DNA from: Litomosoides sigmodontis
Lineage: Eukaryota > Nematoda > Chromadorea > Rhabditida > Onchocercidae
DNA length: 64,000 bases
NCBI GenBank assembly: GCA_963070105.1
Contig: OY718806.1
Coordinates: forward strand, 8,445,865-8,509,864
Direction of reading: 5' to 3'
The notes under the pieces were generated by a model. It searched no databases, was not told the origin of the DNA, and saw only the letters and a list, made by a program, of their open reading frames with translations. This document shows, piece after piece, positions 11,701-26,400 of this stretch (position 1 is the first letter of the stretch; every line of letters starts with the position of its first letter). The translations under genes were made by a program, and so were the position numbers.

Positions 11701-13563
11701 CTGTTGTTCGGCTGTTAAAAACGTTTTCAGATCGACAGAAGACAAAGACAGCTCATTGGTTGCGCTGAATATCCTCATTACATGTTCCAAATCGGGACGC
11801 TCTGTTAGGTGAGAGAAGAAATTAAGGAATTCACTTTCGTCCAATTGTCCATCATTCTTAATAGAATCTGCTTGCTGAAGTTACAACACTATTTGCACTG
11901 AGAAAATTAAAAAATACGGACAAGAACATCAACCACTGGAGTGAAAATTTTGCAAGTATAAAATAAATAACAAACTGGAATGACATCCGATTACTCGCTC
12001 AAATTATGATTCAAAAATGTTCAATAGAGTAAAGAACAATTGTGAAGACAAACGGATGTGAATTCCACTGCCGAAAATCTGGAGAAAAAAGAACGAATTT
12101 GGACATAAACCATTCATTTATGAGCCATTTGAAAAATGACCGTGTACAGAGCAAGCGCATATTCATTACTGATTTGTAGATTCAGACTTTTCAGCAACTT
12201 CAGTATTTCATCAAAACTAAGTCTGCCTGTAATGATTTGTTATGAATTCCTACTACACATATACGAATAAATAATCACAGTTTCCAGGTATCCTGCCTCA
12301 CACAGCGTACATGCATATCATACGGAATTTCTTATAGGAATTCGTAACACGAACTGAATTGTACTAACTGATTCACCTCCAAACAGACTATTGTTATTTA
12401 ATCTTTACGAACTTTTAATATTGGCTTTCTTTAAGCTAAAGAATTTGGCATTTGTATTCCATTATGACTGCTATTATCGCTTCTGCCTTTTGACGATGAA
12501 ACTCTTCTAATTCCCTCTGGAATTAAAAACCATCAAATTCATTGAGGTATTTTTTTGATATACAAATAACTGACCACTTCTGTTTAGATCAGCTTTCCGG
12601 AAATTGTCCAATAGCCAGCGCTCCTCGTTAAAGTGCACGCGTTTTCGATTTTTCTTATCGACAAGATACTGCAGACCTTCCACAAACTTATCTCTTACGG
12701 ATGGGTTTTCAACAGCAAAATCAACTGATTTGTGGAGCATACGTCGATCAATTAAGATTACAGACATACACATTTCTGCCTTCAATTTTTATTTGTTGAA
12801 TCATGCTTTGTTTCGATTTCACACTAATGGAATAAATTCTTAGCATCTTAGAAAAGGAGAAAACAACACGCCCGTCTAAAAAGCATCGGTACTTTTGGGC
12901 AACATGTGACTTTCACCAGTAAGAGTGCGCAAAAATTCGCACGTTCAGTTAGTTATGCACAAGAATTACTTATTATTAAAATCTCGCTCTTTAAATGACT
13001 ATAAACACCATCCTAAAAATACATGCACACATAAACATTCATATTTTGATGCCTATACCAATCGCAGATCATGAAAAAACAAAACCTAACCGTAACTTTT
13101 TCTCGAAAAGAAGACTTCTTCGATGCTTTGTGAAGATTATCAGAACTAAATCCCTTTCGGACCTCCACGATATCATCAATACTCACTAAAAAATGGTCAT
13201 TTTTGCTGCATCATTTTTTAATTCATTTGTTTCCTTTTTAAAATCAAAATGTGGACAAATTACAATCAATTAAAGAATAGGACCGGTGAACATCGTACAA
13301 ATTAAGGAAAAGGTAAAACTGACAAGAGCTTTTACCAATTGTAAACGAATTCAAAAAATTAGGAACTTACCAGACTTGAGTTTTAACGGCACAAGCTTCC
13401 ACCAAGCATCAGAATGATAGCACAACCACTTTTGATTTTCTACATAGACGTTTTGTGACGTTATCAAGCAGCCCGCTTTGATCCGATACATCTTGGCACC
13501 AGTCTGGCACAATTCTAGACATTGCTTGAGTTCATCTTTTGCTACAATTGCTTTATCGTCCAT
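8727..13563 (-). CDS. plc-4: Phosphoinositide phospholipase C, delta type
   Basis: Hydrolyses PIP2 to IP3 and diacylglycerol at the plasma membrane in a Ca2+-dependent way. Exons: 13563-13371, 13185-13091, 12779-12575, 12226-12141, 11874-11701, 11590-11503, 11263-11060, 10965-10769, 10646-10382, 10171-9881, 9625-9573, 9363-9233, 9065-8917, 8755-8727. The sum is 2160 nt, 719 aa. Order: PH domain (KMYRIKAG start, SIDDIVEVRKGF), EF-hands (DLNRSGRLSFDE is a canonical loop), X box (SHYYVNASHNTYLTG, LELDVFDG, CITHKRTL), linker, Y box (SLSEGKVASYLES; NGNCGYVLK) and C2 (VISGQYLPKI; FCVKDFDSTSSNDFVGEYTI). Both catalytic His plus the Glu and Asp of ELD are present, so it is an active PLC, not PLC-L. 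The tiny last exon is the least certain. Confidence 0.92.
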
Positions 13564-13832
13564 GACAAACTCGACCTCTGGAAAAATCCGATCACTCGAA
13601 CGATCAAAAAACTCGATAATCTTGAGCGAGCAGGCCAGAAATTCACTTTAATAATGAAATTAAATGCTAAATCGTTAAGTTCACGTATTGAGAGTCGATC
13701 CTTACAGGACAAGTGCTGGGACATGTACAAACTAATAGAACTGTTGACAGCGAAGAGCTAAAACATACTGAAGCGTGGTACAAAATGTGACCGTAGAGAA
13801 ACTAGAATTATCGGGACATATAATCGATACGT

Positions 13833-13884
<52 letters not shown>
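13833..13884. repeat. (GA)n microsatellite
   Basis: Uninterrupted GA over about 50 nt, 270 bp upstream of the PLC start codon (minus-strand gene). Confidence 0.95.
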
Positions 13885-13888
<4 letters not shown>

Positions 13889-16239
13889 GTTTGATTACGG
13901 CAATACATTTTTTTTTTGTTTTTGAAATCAACCCAACCAAACACAATGTACAAACTTTTGCTCTCATCATGAGGGCATTTTAAGATGCAATCGATAACAT
14001 TCGTAACCTCAATTCTTCAACCTTATGCTTCACAGTTTTTCATAACATTAGGAAATATGTTACAGAAAGGTTAAGGTAGTTTTCACCAATGCCTAGAACG
14101 ATGTATTGGAAGCAGAGGATGAGTATTCCTTCTGCCACAAATTCAAGGTAACACATGGATGTTATACCTGTTCTAATTAATAAAATACCACTAAGCCTTA
14201 ATTATCTTTTCAATAAATGCTTGCAGTGCAGACGGTTAAGTTTTCCGAAATAAGTGTACTATGAAGTGAAGTGTTTGAAGTTATGTTTGCTTCCTACTCT
14301 GTAAGTGCGGAAATTTTTTTAAAAAAAATGTCAGATGAAATAGCTCTAGCTAAAATTTTTAACTATTGTTTCAAGCGGAAAGCATCGTAGGAGGACTACG
14401 CGTGACAAATTGTACTTCAGTGGTACAAAGCTCTATTTAAAATGATGGGTACTTCGAACTCCATGGACAAATAAATTCTTAAATTTTACAAATACAGTTT
14501 TCATGGAGGAAAGAGGAGCGACACGAATTATCGACTTAAACAGCCCATTTCTCACTCACACATTCACACTAATCGATTTCTGGACAAAAAAATCGAAGAG
14601 GAGGGAGAAAAAAAAAAGAAAAAGCTCGGAGGGATGCAGTAATGGTTGCTTGATGGGATAGCAAGCAAGCACTGCGAGCAGCGGTTGATGTGATGCAGAT
14701 GGAGGGATGGGAAGGGAGCATACCTGTGAGTGGCACACGATAACCTCACGTCAATAAATTAATGGAAAAAGTAGGCTGTTTAAAACTATGTAAAGTTTAA
14801 CAGCTTCAAGCACTTCATCTTCCAGAAGCGAGAGAAAGGAACATGAAGAAGCGTGAAGTATCTGAGGAAAAGTGCTGCTTTTTCGCTAACACTTAGCTTA
14901 ACCTTTGAACCTCAGATTGTCTTGATATCTTCCATTCACTCATGCTTCATTTTTTAGCTTTAAGTAGTTCAAAACCATTCCAAATCCATTCATAAACTTT
15001 TCATTTTAAATTATTAAACAAACTACGTATGGAAAATACGAAACTGAGCACGCCTGAAATAAGCGTACATAGGATGTTTTTTTTTGTCTAAAATTTTTAC
15101 AAGCATATTTGAAATGAAATAAGCGAGTAGACCTCAATATGAATATTTTTGATGTGAAAATAATGACAGTGTTGCATTCGAATTAATTAGGATGATTTAT
15201 TATGACATCAAACTCACTGCAAGAAATGTAACTTTGTAGTTTTCCAAAGTGGTAAACACCTGGCATTTAACGTCGAGTGTAGTTGTACCTTTCATAAAAT
15301 TTTCTCATCATTGCCAGGTTGTACGTAGTCACTGAATGTAATGTACTCCTATAGTGCATAGTAGGTTATAATGAATTGTCAAAAGAAGTACCACGATCTT
15401 AACCGGATTACAGCAGAGATCGTCGTTACTTCAACTATCGTAAAACGAATTTATCGTATACTGTAAAGTTGTAGCGAAGAATTTATGGTATTATGCACGT
15501 GTGTACCACGTTGAGCTCACGAACTTAGTTCTACACCAAGGTTGGATTCTTATCGAGCAGGTTCTAGATCGTGATCAATTTGAATTGAGTCGATTGTAAC
15601 GATAATACTGATTTAAAGTATATAGAACTAAAAGTTCTAGGCTCCAATCATATCCAGTGAATTATGACTGAGAGATTGAGAATATATGAGTGCAGCTCCA
15701 ACACTTGGTCTGTTCTGTTTCATCATTTTAGATTCTATCGAAATTCAAATTGGCAATTTCGATGGACAGAAATGGTGCAAGCAAAGTTAGGCCTTCGAAA
15801 TGTTGCAATCAATAAGTGTTATTTTGTTTGATTTGCGATCAAACATTGAAGAATGAACCATCGTGAGTTTATCGGTTTCAAGAATGAATTTAAGACGAAA
15901 TTTAGGCAGTAACATTGAGTTTGAATTGCATCTTTGTATTTGATATCACAAGTGGCTGTCAAACAATTCCATCTGAAATAAAACAAAATCCGATTTTTTT
16001 TCTCAAGCTATTAAAGAAATTCACGAACAATATTCTTGGATTAAAAGGTAGAAGTGCCATGCCAAATTGGGACAAATTTTATTGCTGAAATTTAATCCAG
16101 GAAGCAATAGTAGTACTACGGTTTACGTACGCTATTTCCGTCACCCCTTACTTCATGTAACTGCGTCTTATTGCTGCTGTTGTTTGCTCTTATTGTCGTT
16201 GCTGTTATTGCTGCTGCTACTGTTATTGTTGCAGCTACC

Positions 16240-16417
<178 letters not shown>

Positions 16418-16880
16418 CTATCCCCGTTATAACAAATGGTGTTCGGAAAAAAAAAAGGATATTTAAAGTGTCAAATCATTTAATGCAAAAAATAACTTAG
16501 CCAAAGAAATGGCAAGGAATTATTTGATATCACGAATTTGCACAAACAATAATTACCCAATCAAACCTAATTTTATTCTTTTCTACAAAACATTTGCATT
16601 AATTAAAAGAAAAAAAAAGTGGAAAAATTGGTTCATTTCCGTACAAGCTAACCATCCATTCTATCTATCATACTTTTCCACTCAATGTGTACCACATTCC
16701 TCCTCATTGTATATAAAATTTGAACTATAAAATAAATAAATATCTTGTCACAATTCTATCAATTCCATTCATTATTTCATCGCTTCTATTCATTCCATCA
16801 TTTGATCACTGATTGATACCATTACTTTTTTTCCTTTTTTTTTTTTTTTTGAAATCACCATAAGTATATTATATATGCGA

Positions 16881-16882
<2 letters not shown>

Positions 16883-16912
<30 letters not shown>
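16883..16912. repeat. (GT)n microsatellite upstream of innexin
   Basis: About 15 uninterrupted GT units, some 190 nt before the innexin start. Confidence 0.95.
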
Positions 16913-16913
<1 letters not shown>

Positions 16914-17099
16914 TATGAGCAAGGGAGGAGTCGAGTGAAGAAGTTCGGCAAGGAGAAAAGAGAGAGGTATTGCCAGCTGACTTTGAATGAATGAGCATTT
17001 CAAAGTGAGTTCGTTCGTTCGTTCACTGACGGATCAGCTTTTCTTATCTTGGGATCGGAGGGAAAGGAAGGAATGGTTTCTGGTGGTTATCGGGTTGGC

Positions 17100-17943
17100 A
17101 TGCACTTGCTAACCTCTGCACTAAGACTTCTTGAACCAAGGGCGGATGATGACTTCGTCGATCGTCTTCATTATCTTTACACCTCAACTATGTTCTTCTT
17201 ATTCACCATTATTGTATCTGCTAAACAGTACGGTAATTCATTTCCTTCATATATACATATATATCAGTATATCACATACGTACATAATATTTTTTCGTTT
17301 CTGTTTTTGTTACATCACAACAGTTGTAACAATGTGTGTGTGTGTGTGTGTGTGTGATTTTCGATGTTAACAGCTTTTAAATTTCGTCATCATTCACTTA
17401 AATTATAAAATCGTTATAAAGTGAAAAATATACAGATGAGGCTATTTATCAAAAATTCTTTCTGGTAAATAAAAATGAAAAATTACGGGCGGGATATTTT
17501 CTTGAAATTGTGCAGAATTTAGCTTGGTTAGTCCTAGAGCAGCTTGAGTTTCACAGCAAGACAATATCAGGTAGCTGAAATAAGTATTTTGTATCATTTA
17601 GGTATTTAAATTAGCTTAGACATAAGTGAATTATCGCTGATGTTTATTTGAACATTGTATGTGTCCAATTTGGGAGTAAAATATTCAGAATATGAAAATC
17701 AAAAATTGTATAGAATTAAATCTTCATTTTCAGGTCATCCAATTGAATGCTTTGTACCGGCACAATTCACCAAAGCAATGGAACAGTATACGGAAAATTA
17801 TTGCTGGGTTCAGAACACTTATTGGGTGCCATTTCAGGTTACCCATTTCATTCCGTTATTGGACAACTCTCACAAATGGAACTCAATGATTTTGTGTGGG
17901 AAAAAGAAAAAAAAAAGGATTTCCTCTGATTAATGAAGAAATG

Positions 17944-17994
<51 letters not shown>

Positions 17995-20900
17995 CACCAC
18001 TTGGACACTCAAACTTGGACATCCGTTGTTGCCGTTTTTATTTATTTATTTTTTTTTAAAATGGAAAAGCTAATAGTTGATGAAATGATATATGCATCAT
18101 TGATCTTGCAACAAATGAGTTTGATTTGTTCTTTAATAATTACTCTAAAAATTCCATGCTTTCGCATCATTACTTTTTAATTAGGTTTTCTAAATGAAAT
18201 TAAAAAGGAAAAAAACTAAAAGAAAAAGGGCAATACTTGCCTAACGCTATGTTTTTTGTACTTCCAAGCAAAATATTTGCAAGAAATTTTGTTGTTCAAA
18301 TTGGAATTATCAACACCTTAATGTATCTGGAGTTTTGAAGTTTTAAATAGCTGGCAGATAGAATTTCGAAGTGGTTTTTTTTTGTTTTCAGATTTATTCC
18401 TACCAACTAATTTAATAGATAACGAAGGTAATTTAAAACAAACAAACAAGCATGAAGCTTCTATTATTCAAATCACAAATGACGAAAAATGAATTAAATT
18501 CTGTTGAATCAAATATTAGCAGTAATATCAATAAAATCAAATTGTAATTTTTCAAAAAAATTTTCTTGATAAGTGTGTATCAACATATGATTCATTCAAT
18601 CAATTAACCTTTTTTGATTGATAAATAGCTGTAGCAGCAACATTCAAATAAATGATAGGGGAACGGTTTACCTAAAACGAATATTAATTAAAATGTAATT
18701 GAAGGATTTAATACCGCATCGTTTGGATGATCGAGAGCACCGGCAAATTGGTTATTATCAATGGGTTCCATTTGCACTAGCTATTGCAGCTATTATGTTT
18801 CACATGCCGTCAACTGTATGGCGAATACTTAATACACAATCAGGTAATCATTGATTTGATGTTCTCATTATTTTTTGAAATTTTTTTGAATTTCGATTTT
18901 AACAATTATATGTGATCTTAATTAATTTTTCATATAACTGATGAATAATCGAAAATTTTTAAATTCATTTATCTCATCATTTACTCTCGCGCGTTACATT
19001 TCAAATTTTCATATTTTATACGACGAGTAGTATAATTTGGAAAATTTAATTATTGGTGTAATATTTTAAAAGCTAACCTTCCATATCATGGTAGCTTTTG
19101 GTGTGGCTTATATTGCTTTCGGATGTTTTTACTTTTGACCAAATTACAAACTATCAATTCCGCTCGCTGTTGCCTTCTCTCTCTCTCTCTCTCTCTCTTT
19201 ATCTCTCTCTCTCTTCTCGTTCGCTCTCCCGTTTAAATATCATTTTGAAGACATGAAAATGCGTTCATTTGAAGGAGATATTTGGTAACAAAGCAGGAAT
19301 ATTTTTGCATACATACAAAGAGCAAAGAGCAGAAAAAAATTATTATTTAATAAGATTATCGCTTATTTGAGGAACATGTAGGCACTTTTGGGCCAAGTGT
19401 AATTAGCCTAAGTCAAAAACAAAATTGTTTAAAATTGATGATAAAAGTGCAGGATTGAATATGTCATTGGTGATACAGCTGGCAAGCCAGGATCAAAATG
19501 TCGATCCATTAATACGAGATCATTCCGTTGAAGTACTCACTAGGCATATTGACGATGCGCTAAAGTATCAACGTGATTATGGTAGTCGAAATAAAAGTGT
19601 AAGTGTTGACGTCAAATATTCCTACAACATCAGGCTTTGTCATTCACTTTATTACTAGTTGATTTGTATCAAAAGAGCTGTGAGTAAGTGTAAGTTGTTA
19701 AAGCTTGCTTAATCTTATAGAGTAAACGAGCTGTTGAAGTTTATCGGTACTATATAGGAATCGATCTTGTCGAATTCGACAGACATGATAATTCCGTCTT
19801 TTCCTCTCCCTTCCTCTCTCTTGTTCCCTCTCTTCCTCATATGGTTTTGAACGTGAGACTGAGCAACGTTTAATGCATGGAGCAATTAATCGTGATTTTT
19901 TTTTATTATTATTAAGGGATGCTTCAGCTCATCTGCAAAATCAATCCTGACAATTACGTCTTATCTGAAATCTTAAAGGATTGAGGAAGTTAGCAATACC
20001 TTTTATGCGGCGCAAAAGCTTATTTATACATTTACAAATATCGAAAGAATACGTAAAGCTAATTAAATTTCAGTCTTTCACAGCTATAATCTCACTGATT
20101 TTCAGTACTGATAAGGGATTAAATTAATTTTTGCCTCTTCATAGAATTTTGCAATTAACATGAAAAGCTTTTCGTTAAACGAAACAAAAGAAAAAGCGCT
20201 ATTATATTAGTTAGCTAAAAAACTTTTCACGCATATTTCTGAGCAAAAAAAAAGTAGCCCGCAAGAAAGAAGCAAAATTAACTGCTCGACCATTGTCTGA
20301 GTAAGTTTGAAACTTTGACCAAAATTTTTTTTCGATATAACAACTTGAACATTAATTTCAGGTATATCTATTTGCGGTGCTAAAGTTAGGTAAAATCTAC
20401 GGCGCTTATGTATCAGTTGTTTATCTGTTTGTGAAGAGCTTACACTTATGTAACGTTATTCTACAATTTATTATGCTTAATAACTTTTTGGAAACATCCA
20501 ATTATCCATTCTTTGGTGGTCATATTCTCTATGACCTCATCATGGTATACATTTTTCTTCGTCTGTATCATCGGAAGCTATAATTTCATTCGGTGCTAAA
20601 ATTATTCCACAAACTTTTTCCACGATTGATCAACAGAGCTTCTCATAATTTTTACTGGTAAGCAAAGTTTTATGAGAAGCTCTGCTGATCACAGCAATGA
20701 TATTTGCATTGTGATGTGATACCTTGCTAGGATAACCGTTTTGAAGTTGAAGTGTCTTCTATAAGAAATTTACATATATTTCAATTAACCTAACGTTCTT
20801 GTTGGAATCTATAAAAATTACACTTTATAAAAAAAAATCGACGATGCAAAACTACAACGGAACTGTATGATACTGTAAATGCAACCAAACATATGACGTG

Positions 20901-21944
20901 TACGATGAAATAGAATCATTTTTGATAAGTTAAAAAAAAAGGTGCAAAGAAATTAACGGAACATTTTTAGGGTCGAGAATGGCGTGATTCAGGACGTTTT
21001 CCACGTGTAACACTTTGTGATTTTGAGATACGAGTTCTGGGTAATGTACATCGGCATACCGTGCAATGCGTTCTCGTCGTCAATATGCTAACAGAAAAGA
21101 TATTCCTTTTTTTATGGCTTTGGCTTTTATTACTCTCATTTGGCACTGCCATAAATATGGTCGTCTGGACATTATCACTATCGCTTGCCGAGTGGCGACA
21201 TGCATTTGTCACCAAATTTCTAGAATGTGAATCGAATCAGACCCATCGTTTTGTGCATCATTTCCTTCGTCCGGACGGTGTGCTCATTCTACACGTACGT
21301 TTTCATCACGTGAAAGTTTTAGTAGATAAACTATAACTCTATCTAATTGATTATATTTGATTTTTCGTTTGGAACAATTTCACCATAGAAACAAATGAAG
21401 AAGTTTATTATCGCTAACGATTTCCTCGTCGAAATCTTTCCTTATTTGTACAGTTATTCTCTTTACAGTTAATCAGAAATTCTTGGTAAAATTAAGTCAC
21501 AAAGTTACAAAAGAAGTGGCACAAGACAACCGATTATTCCGTGCAAAACGTACATCTAATCTAACAATGAAAGGAACACGAAAACGCTAAACTGAATAGC
21601 GCAATACACGGCCATTCTAAAAAAAAAAAAAAAAAAAAAAACTCACTCACAAAATCATACCGTTACAATCGATCTGTTCATGTATGAGCTGAAATTTCCA
21701 GATGATTGCTTCACATGGTGGTAACATTGTGTGCGCTCGTCTAACCGAATCTTTGTGGATGAAATTTTTGCAACGAAATGGTAAACTGACCGTATTTGAC
21801 GTGGAAAAAGCCGCCGTATGTTCGGAAGAACGAAGCGGTAAGAATGGTCGTAAGCATATGGATGAAAGAAGTTGGCATGAGCTTACTACCATGCCACATC
21901 CGATGCCGCTACTACCACCACCTACTACCACTCAGTTCGTCTAA
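17100..21944 (+). CDS. Innexin gap-junction protein
   Basis: Four-TM gap-junction/hemichannel subunit of invertebrates. Exons: 17100-17232, 17734-17837, 18705-18843, 19453-19598, 20362-20544, 20971-21294, 21702-21944, summing to 1272 nt, 423 aa. The start at 17100 gives the family N terminus ([20 protein letters not shown]); an in-frame ATG at 17073 would add nine residues. Seen: [14 protein letters not shown] before TM1, first-loop cysteines ([22 protein letters not shown]), the signature [11 protein letters not shown] in TM2, second-loop cysteines ([23 protein letters not shown]), TM4 ([16 protein letters not shown]) and a proline-rich tail. The exon 3 acceptor (TTGAAG) is pyrimidine-poor. 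I cannot assign which C. elegans inx/unc paralogue it matches. Confidence 0.94.
17334..17357. repeat. (GT)n microsatellite in innexin intron 1
   Basis: About 12 GT units. Confidence 0.9.
17946..17992. repeat. (GT)n microsatellite in innexin intron 2
   Basis: About 22 GT units, about 110 nt after the donor of exon 2. Confidence 0.95.
19174..19216. repeat. (CT)n microsatellite in innexin intron 3
   Basis: CT-rich tract with small interruptions, on the transcribed strand of the intron. Confidence 0.9.
20628..20690. ncRNA. Candidate pre-miRNA-like hairpin in innexin intron 5
   Basis: Arms 20628-20648 and 20670-20690 are inverted copies matching at 20 of 21 positions, with a 21-nt loop. The one mismatch is A-C if transcribed from the plus strand but G-U if transcribed from the minus strand, so a minus-strand RNA would be fully paired. 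The 63-nt length fits a pre-miRNA, but I match it to no known miRNA. It may instead be a small inverted-repeat element. Confidence 0.4.
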
Positions 21945-23448
21945 TTGTTGCTAAGTTCGGAAATAGCAAAGTAGCTCACTGTCAAGTGCAGGACGCCAAA
22001 AGAAAGCAAAAAACTTTTGTGTTAGCGACAGAAGAAAATACTCCGTTCGAGATTGTACAAATGTTTTTAGCATTAACCGATAGAATGTTTCACCAGGATT
22101 TTCCATTCATCTTATCTCAAATTTCCACAAAAATTATGAAAAATTTTAATGCTTAAAAAACTAACAAAAAAAGCGGTGTAGCTTACGTGCGTGAGATCCC
22201 ATTTTGAGCGTGAAATATTCGGAAGTCCGGCACTTTCTATCAGTTATCGATTGATAAACTAGAAATGATTGTTTCCATCCAACGATCTCATAAAATGCTC
22301 TGATAAATTTTAATAAGAATTCAGCGTATTTTTGTTTGCTTTTCTGAAAGAATGATGGAATGGAGTGTGCAGAATGAATAGATTAAATAAGTTATAATCT
22401 GTCAAGGAATTTGCTTAAATCTTACAAACGATCATTGCTGCTCCACGTTCGCTGTATTATCCATTTTGCTTTATCTTAAAAAAAGCATTTTAGAAAATGG
22501 TCAACGAACGGATGAGTTCGAATTTCATGCATCATCAAGAAGTGTTCCAAATTTTGTTCGTATATAAGCTTCATTACTCTCTTCAAACTTTCTGAGCAAA
22601 AAAATGAAAGTTTAACGGCCTGAATTGTGCACTTAATAGATCATCTCATGCTAAACCATCATCTCTCATGGTTTCTTGAGGTAAGACACCCTCTTGTACA
22701 TTTAATTGATATTAGCTAAGCAGAGATATGGCAAGCGATGTTCGTTCGGGGAAACTAATTTTATATTTGGAAAATATTTGAAAGCTCATCTTTTTCCATC
22801 ATTCTTACAACTCACAATGAGGTGCAATTTCCTTTCTCATTTCTTACTTTCGGTCCACTTCATCACATCCAAACTGTTAGACTTAATTAATTGACTGCGT
22901 TATGAATGAACTCTATCAATTCTGATTTTGCATACGAGCTAAAAGATACCTTTCCTTATTTTGATCCAAAATGATCGTATAAAACATTACATTGTATTAA
23001 CTGATTCTAAAAAATTTGTTTAATTTTCTAATGTGAATCGTTTTTTTTTTGCATTCGTTCGCAGCTATTGCATGAATTCTTCCTTTAAAACGTATGATTA
23101 ATTTATTGCAAAATTATGAAATTTAATAAATTACGAAAAGCAGACATCCTGCTCATTGTGGAATACGTAGGGAGAAAGAGAGCCGATCATTAACTAAATG
23201 ATCATCAAATTCTTTTGTCAAAAAAAAAGAACAGAAGAATTTTTGTTTCCTTTTCTTGAGGAATTGATTCATTGTGACAATACATTGGCATAGTACAATA
23301 AATATATGAAATGATCGTCAATGCTTCATAATTTTTTTTCCATAACAATAGATAAGAAGAAAAAAAAATTTTTTTTCGTTTTTTTTTTCGGATTCAACAG
23401 AAGTTATATTTATATTGGCAGTGTTTTTGAAGTGTCATAATTTTCATT
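21945..23448. other. Convergent intergenic region, innexin to SPARC
   Basis: About 1.5 kb between two 3' ends. It contains homopolymer A/T runs and otherwise AT-rich sequence. The one open frame over 60 codons (22706-22894) has no flanking splice logic or recognisable product. Confidence 0.5.
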
Positions 23449-26400
23449 TTAGCAGCGTTCTTGAATTTCACCTGCAAAAAAAAATTTCTGTTTACTAAAA
23501 TGCAATATCACAAATTCAGTACATTGCAAATCTAAAAGAAGAAAAGTGAAAAAAAAGAACGGTTAAACACGAATAACTACCAATTTCAATTTTGTTATTT
23601 AAAAAGAAAAAAAAAACCATAAGCTAATATTCCTAGCATCTCACAATTTCACATCTTTCTTAATTGCATCGTTGTTTCACATGATGCTATCGATTGGTAT
23701 TTTACCAATAGCTTAAATAAGCTAGCTATGTGATTTAATAAGAAAAAAAAAGAACCGACCTTCCTTGAGGCCAAGGCATTTGCCCCATTCCTTGATGGAA
23801 ATGTTACCATCATTATTGACATCACAATTCTCCAGAAATGGTTTGATACAGGACTCCATTGGAATAACAGGTGCTGTGATAGGAATCAGTTCATGATGTG
23901 ATACGTGCTTATCATGAGGTTTGATATCCAAATCACAGAATTTCCATATTACCGGATACACATGCTTCTTCTCGTCATCCGATTCCGCTTCTGCGATCAA
24001 TTCCTCCCATTTCAAATTATGCAACTCTCGTCGTTTCTTCATCTCTCGCATTACCTGCAAAATTTCTTGCGTTTCATCGAAATTTCATTTTCAAGAAAAC
24101 TCCTCACAGTAATGATAATGATGATTTTGATTTTCAGCTTACTAGCGTTTTTGTCCTATTTCATTGACTTTCACATCAAACAGTAAGTGATTCAATTGTC
24201 AACGAAAGCACAATGTTTAACTGTAATGTATCAAAAATTGCAAAGACATCTAATTAAGACATACAAAAAATGCAGCTGGTAAGCATTTGATCCTCAAAAA
24301 GCAAAGCTGTTATCATTTCAAAGATAGTTTCAAATATTTCAACTTTAAGCTGACTAAAAATGACGTTAAATTTAAATTTCAGCAGTACCGCAGCAACAAT
24401 TAACAAACAGCTGTTTGTATCCTTCTCGCAAAAGCTAGTGAAATGTCACTTGAAAAATTCTATTGAAATGGTTGGACGAATTTGAATTTCTTTTTCACCA
24501 AATGATTTTCTCCACACATTTTTTACAAGAATCATATATCAAAAGAACTTCTATATAATTTTGGGTAGACCTGAAAGAGCCAGTCAACCATTCGTGTTGG
24601 AAATTGAGCCATCAATTCATCGGTACATTTTTCTAACTTCTTGCAAGCACCCAAATATTCCAAATGAACTTTTGCATTGATTTTATTCTAAATAGCAAAT
24701 ATTAGTGAAAAAACGAAATACTACGATAAGTTAGTTGATGACAAAATAAATTGCAAATAAATTCATTGGAAAAAATTTCTTCAATTAAAATTATTAACTA
24801 ACCTTGCATTCTTTATGTTTATGTTTGCAAAGACATCTTTCACGGTATAATTCACACAACGATGAAAATGTTTTGTTTGTATTACTGCAAACCTAAAAAT
24901 GTCGCTTTCTTTTTTTTTTGAAAAAGGCAACTCGTAATTTTTGGAATTCTTTTTTCAAAAACGTAACTTCAGCTGAGTAAATATTATATTACTAGTAGAT
25001 TAATATGATTAATATTGTATCGAATAATTTCAAGTTGCAAAAATTTTAATTTCAATATAAATTAAGCGAAAACCTGATCAAGTGGATCATTATCATTGTC
25101 CGATAGTGGACATTTGGAAATGCATTCACAAATTGGTTCACCATGTTTGTCAACAATACATTCCTTACCCCATCCACAGATGTGATCATCGCAAGGATTC
25201 GCTTGCATTACTGTTGGTGCTGAAACTTGAAAAATTGCATTTTCACCTTTTTTTCTCTTCTGCATCATGCAGAACGATTTCTAAAATTTTAAGAATTGAA
25301 TTATTTCAATGAGAGAGTTATATAGCTACTTGATTAGGTAACAAGATATTTTTTAGGAAATTTGAGTGAATTTAGGTCAAACAGTAAAAGCAAACATTTG
25401 TGTTGCTGTCAGTTGGGTCGAAATTTCAGTTAGTCATTTTCAAAATTACTTCGTAAAATTGCTCAACTATTTTGAAAAAAAGATTTATAAAAAATTCATT
25501 AATAATTATTTCTATCCTAACAATAATTTTGTGTGGGTGTTTTCTCTTTAAAAAAAAATGGAATATTTTTCTGTAACCAAGTTTGGAATCTTCGGTTGGC
25601 TCTGTGACTCGCTCATCAATATTTTCCAGCAACGTTTCCAATTCATCCCAATCTTTGCCTTTCTTCTAAAAGTTAAAATGTAATTTGAATATTTTTTTTT
25701 ACAAATTTCCTTCTCCTATACAAAGTGTATTTTTTTGAAGAAACAAATATCTTAAATGAAGGAGGAACGAGAAAGAGAATTCAAAAATATTTTAGCTAAA
25801 AAGAAAAATTCTGGAAGAAAAAAGTGGAAAGTACTGGTGTGAGGTAACAACAGTTGGTTAGTGATTGCAGTATCAGATAATTAACTAGTAAATTAAAACA
25901 ATTTTTATTCCCTAAAAAAAAGATGCGTGGCATAATAGCTCAAGCTCTTTCAACGATCCGCTGATTAATTGCTAATCATATCCTCGCCTATAAAATTACT
26001 TCAATTTTTTATATTATCAGCAAAGCAAATATACGTTTTTTTTAATGAAAAAAATAACCGAACAATCTTTACTATTTACAATTTCATCTAACACAACCAA
26101 AAAACTTTGAAACTTCTTTCACATTGGTATTGCAAAAATTTTTTACAGTGCTGTCTCGCTTTGAAAAAAAAAGTGTATCGCCAATTTTTGCTTGTTTTGA
26201 AACATTTTGAAGTAAATATTACATAGTTCAAAGGTAATTAACAAAGTTAACTTAGTTAGAAAATCCATCGTTCTTTTTAACTTCCATACTTCAGTCAAAA
26301 AATTTTAACTTTACAAAAAAAACTCTCAATAACTTTTTAAATTTAAGCAATATTTAGCGATTATTTGCAGAATGAAAAAAAATGTACAATAAAGTAATAC

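Noticed and set aside
12604..12843. Plus-strand frames opposite the PLC exons
   Set aside because: Antisense shadows of recognised PLC exons.
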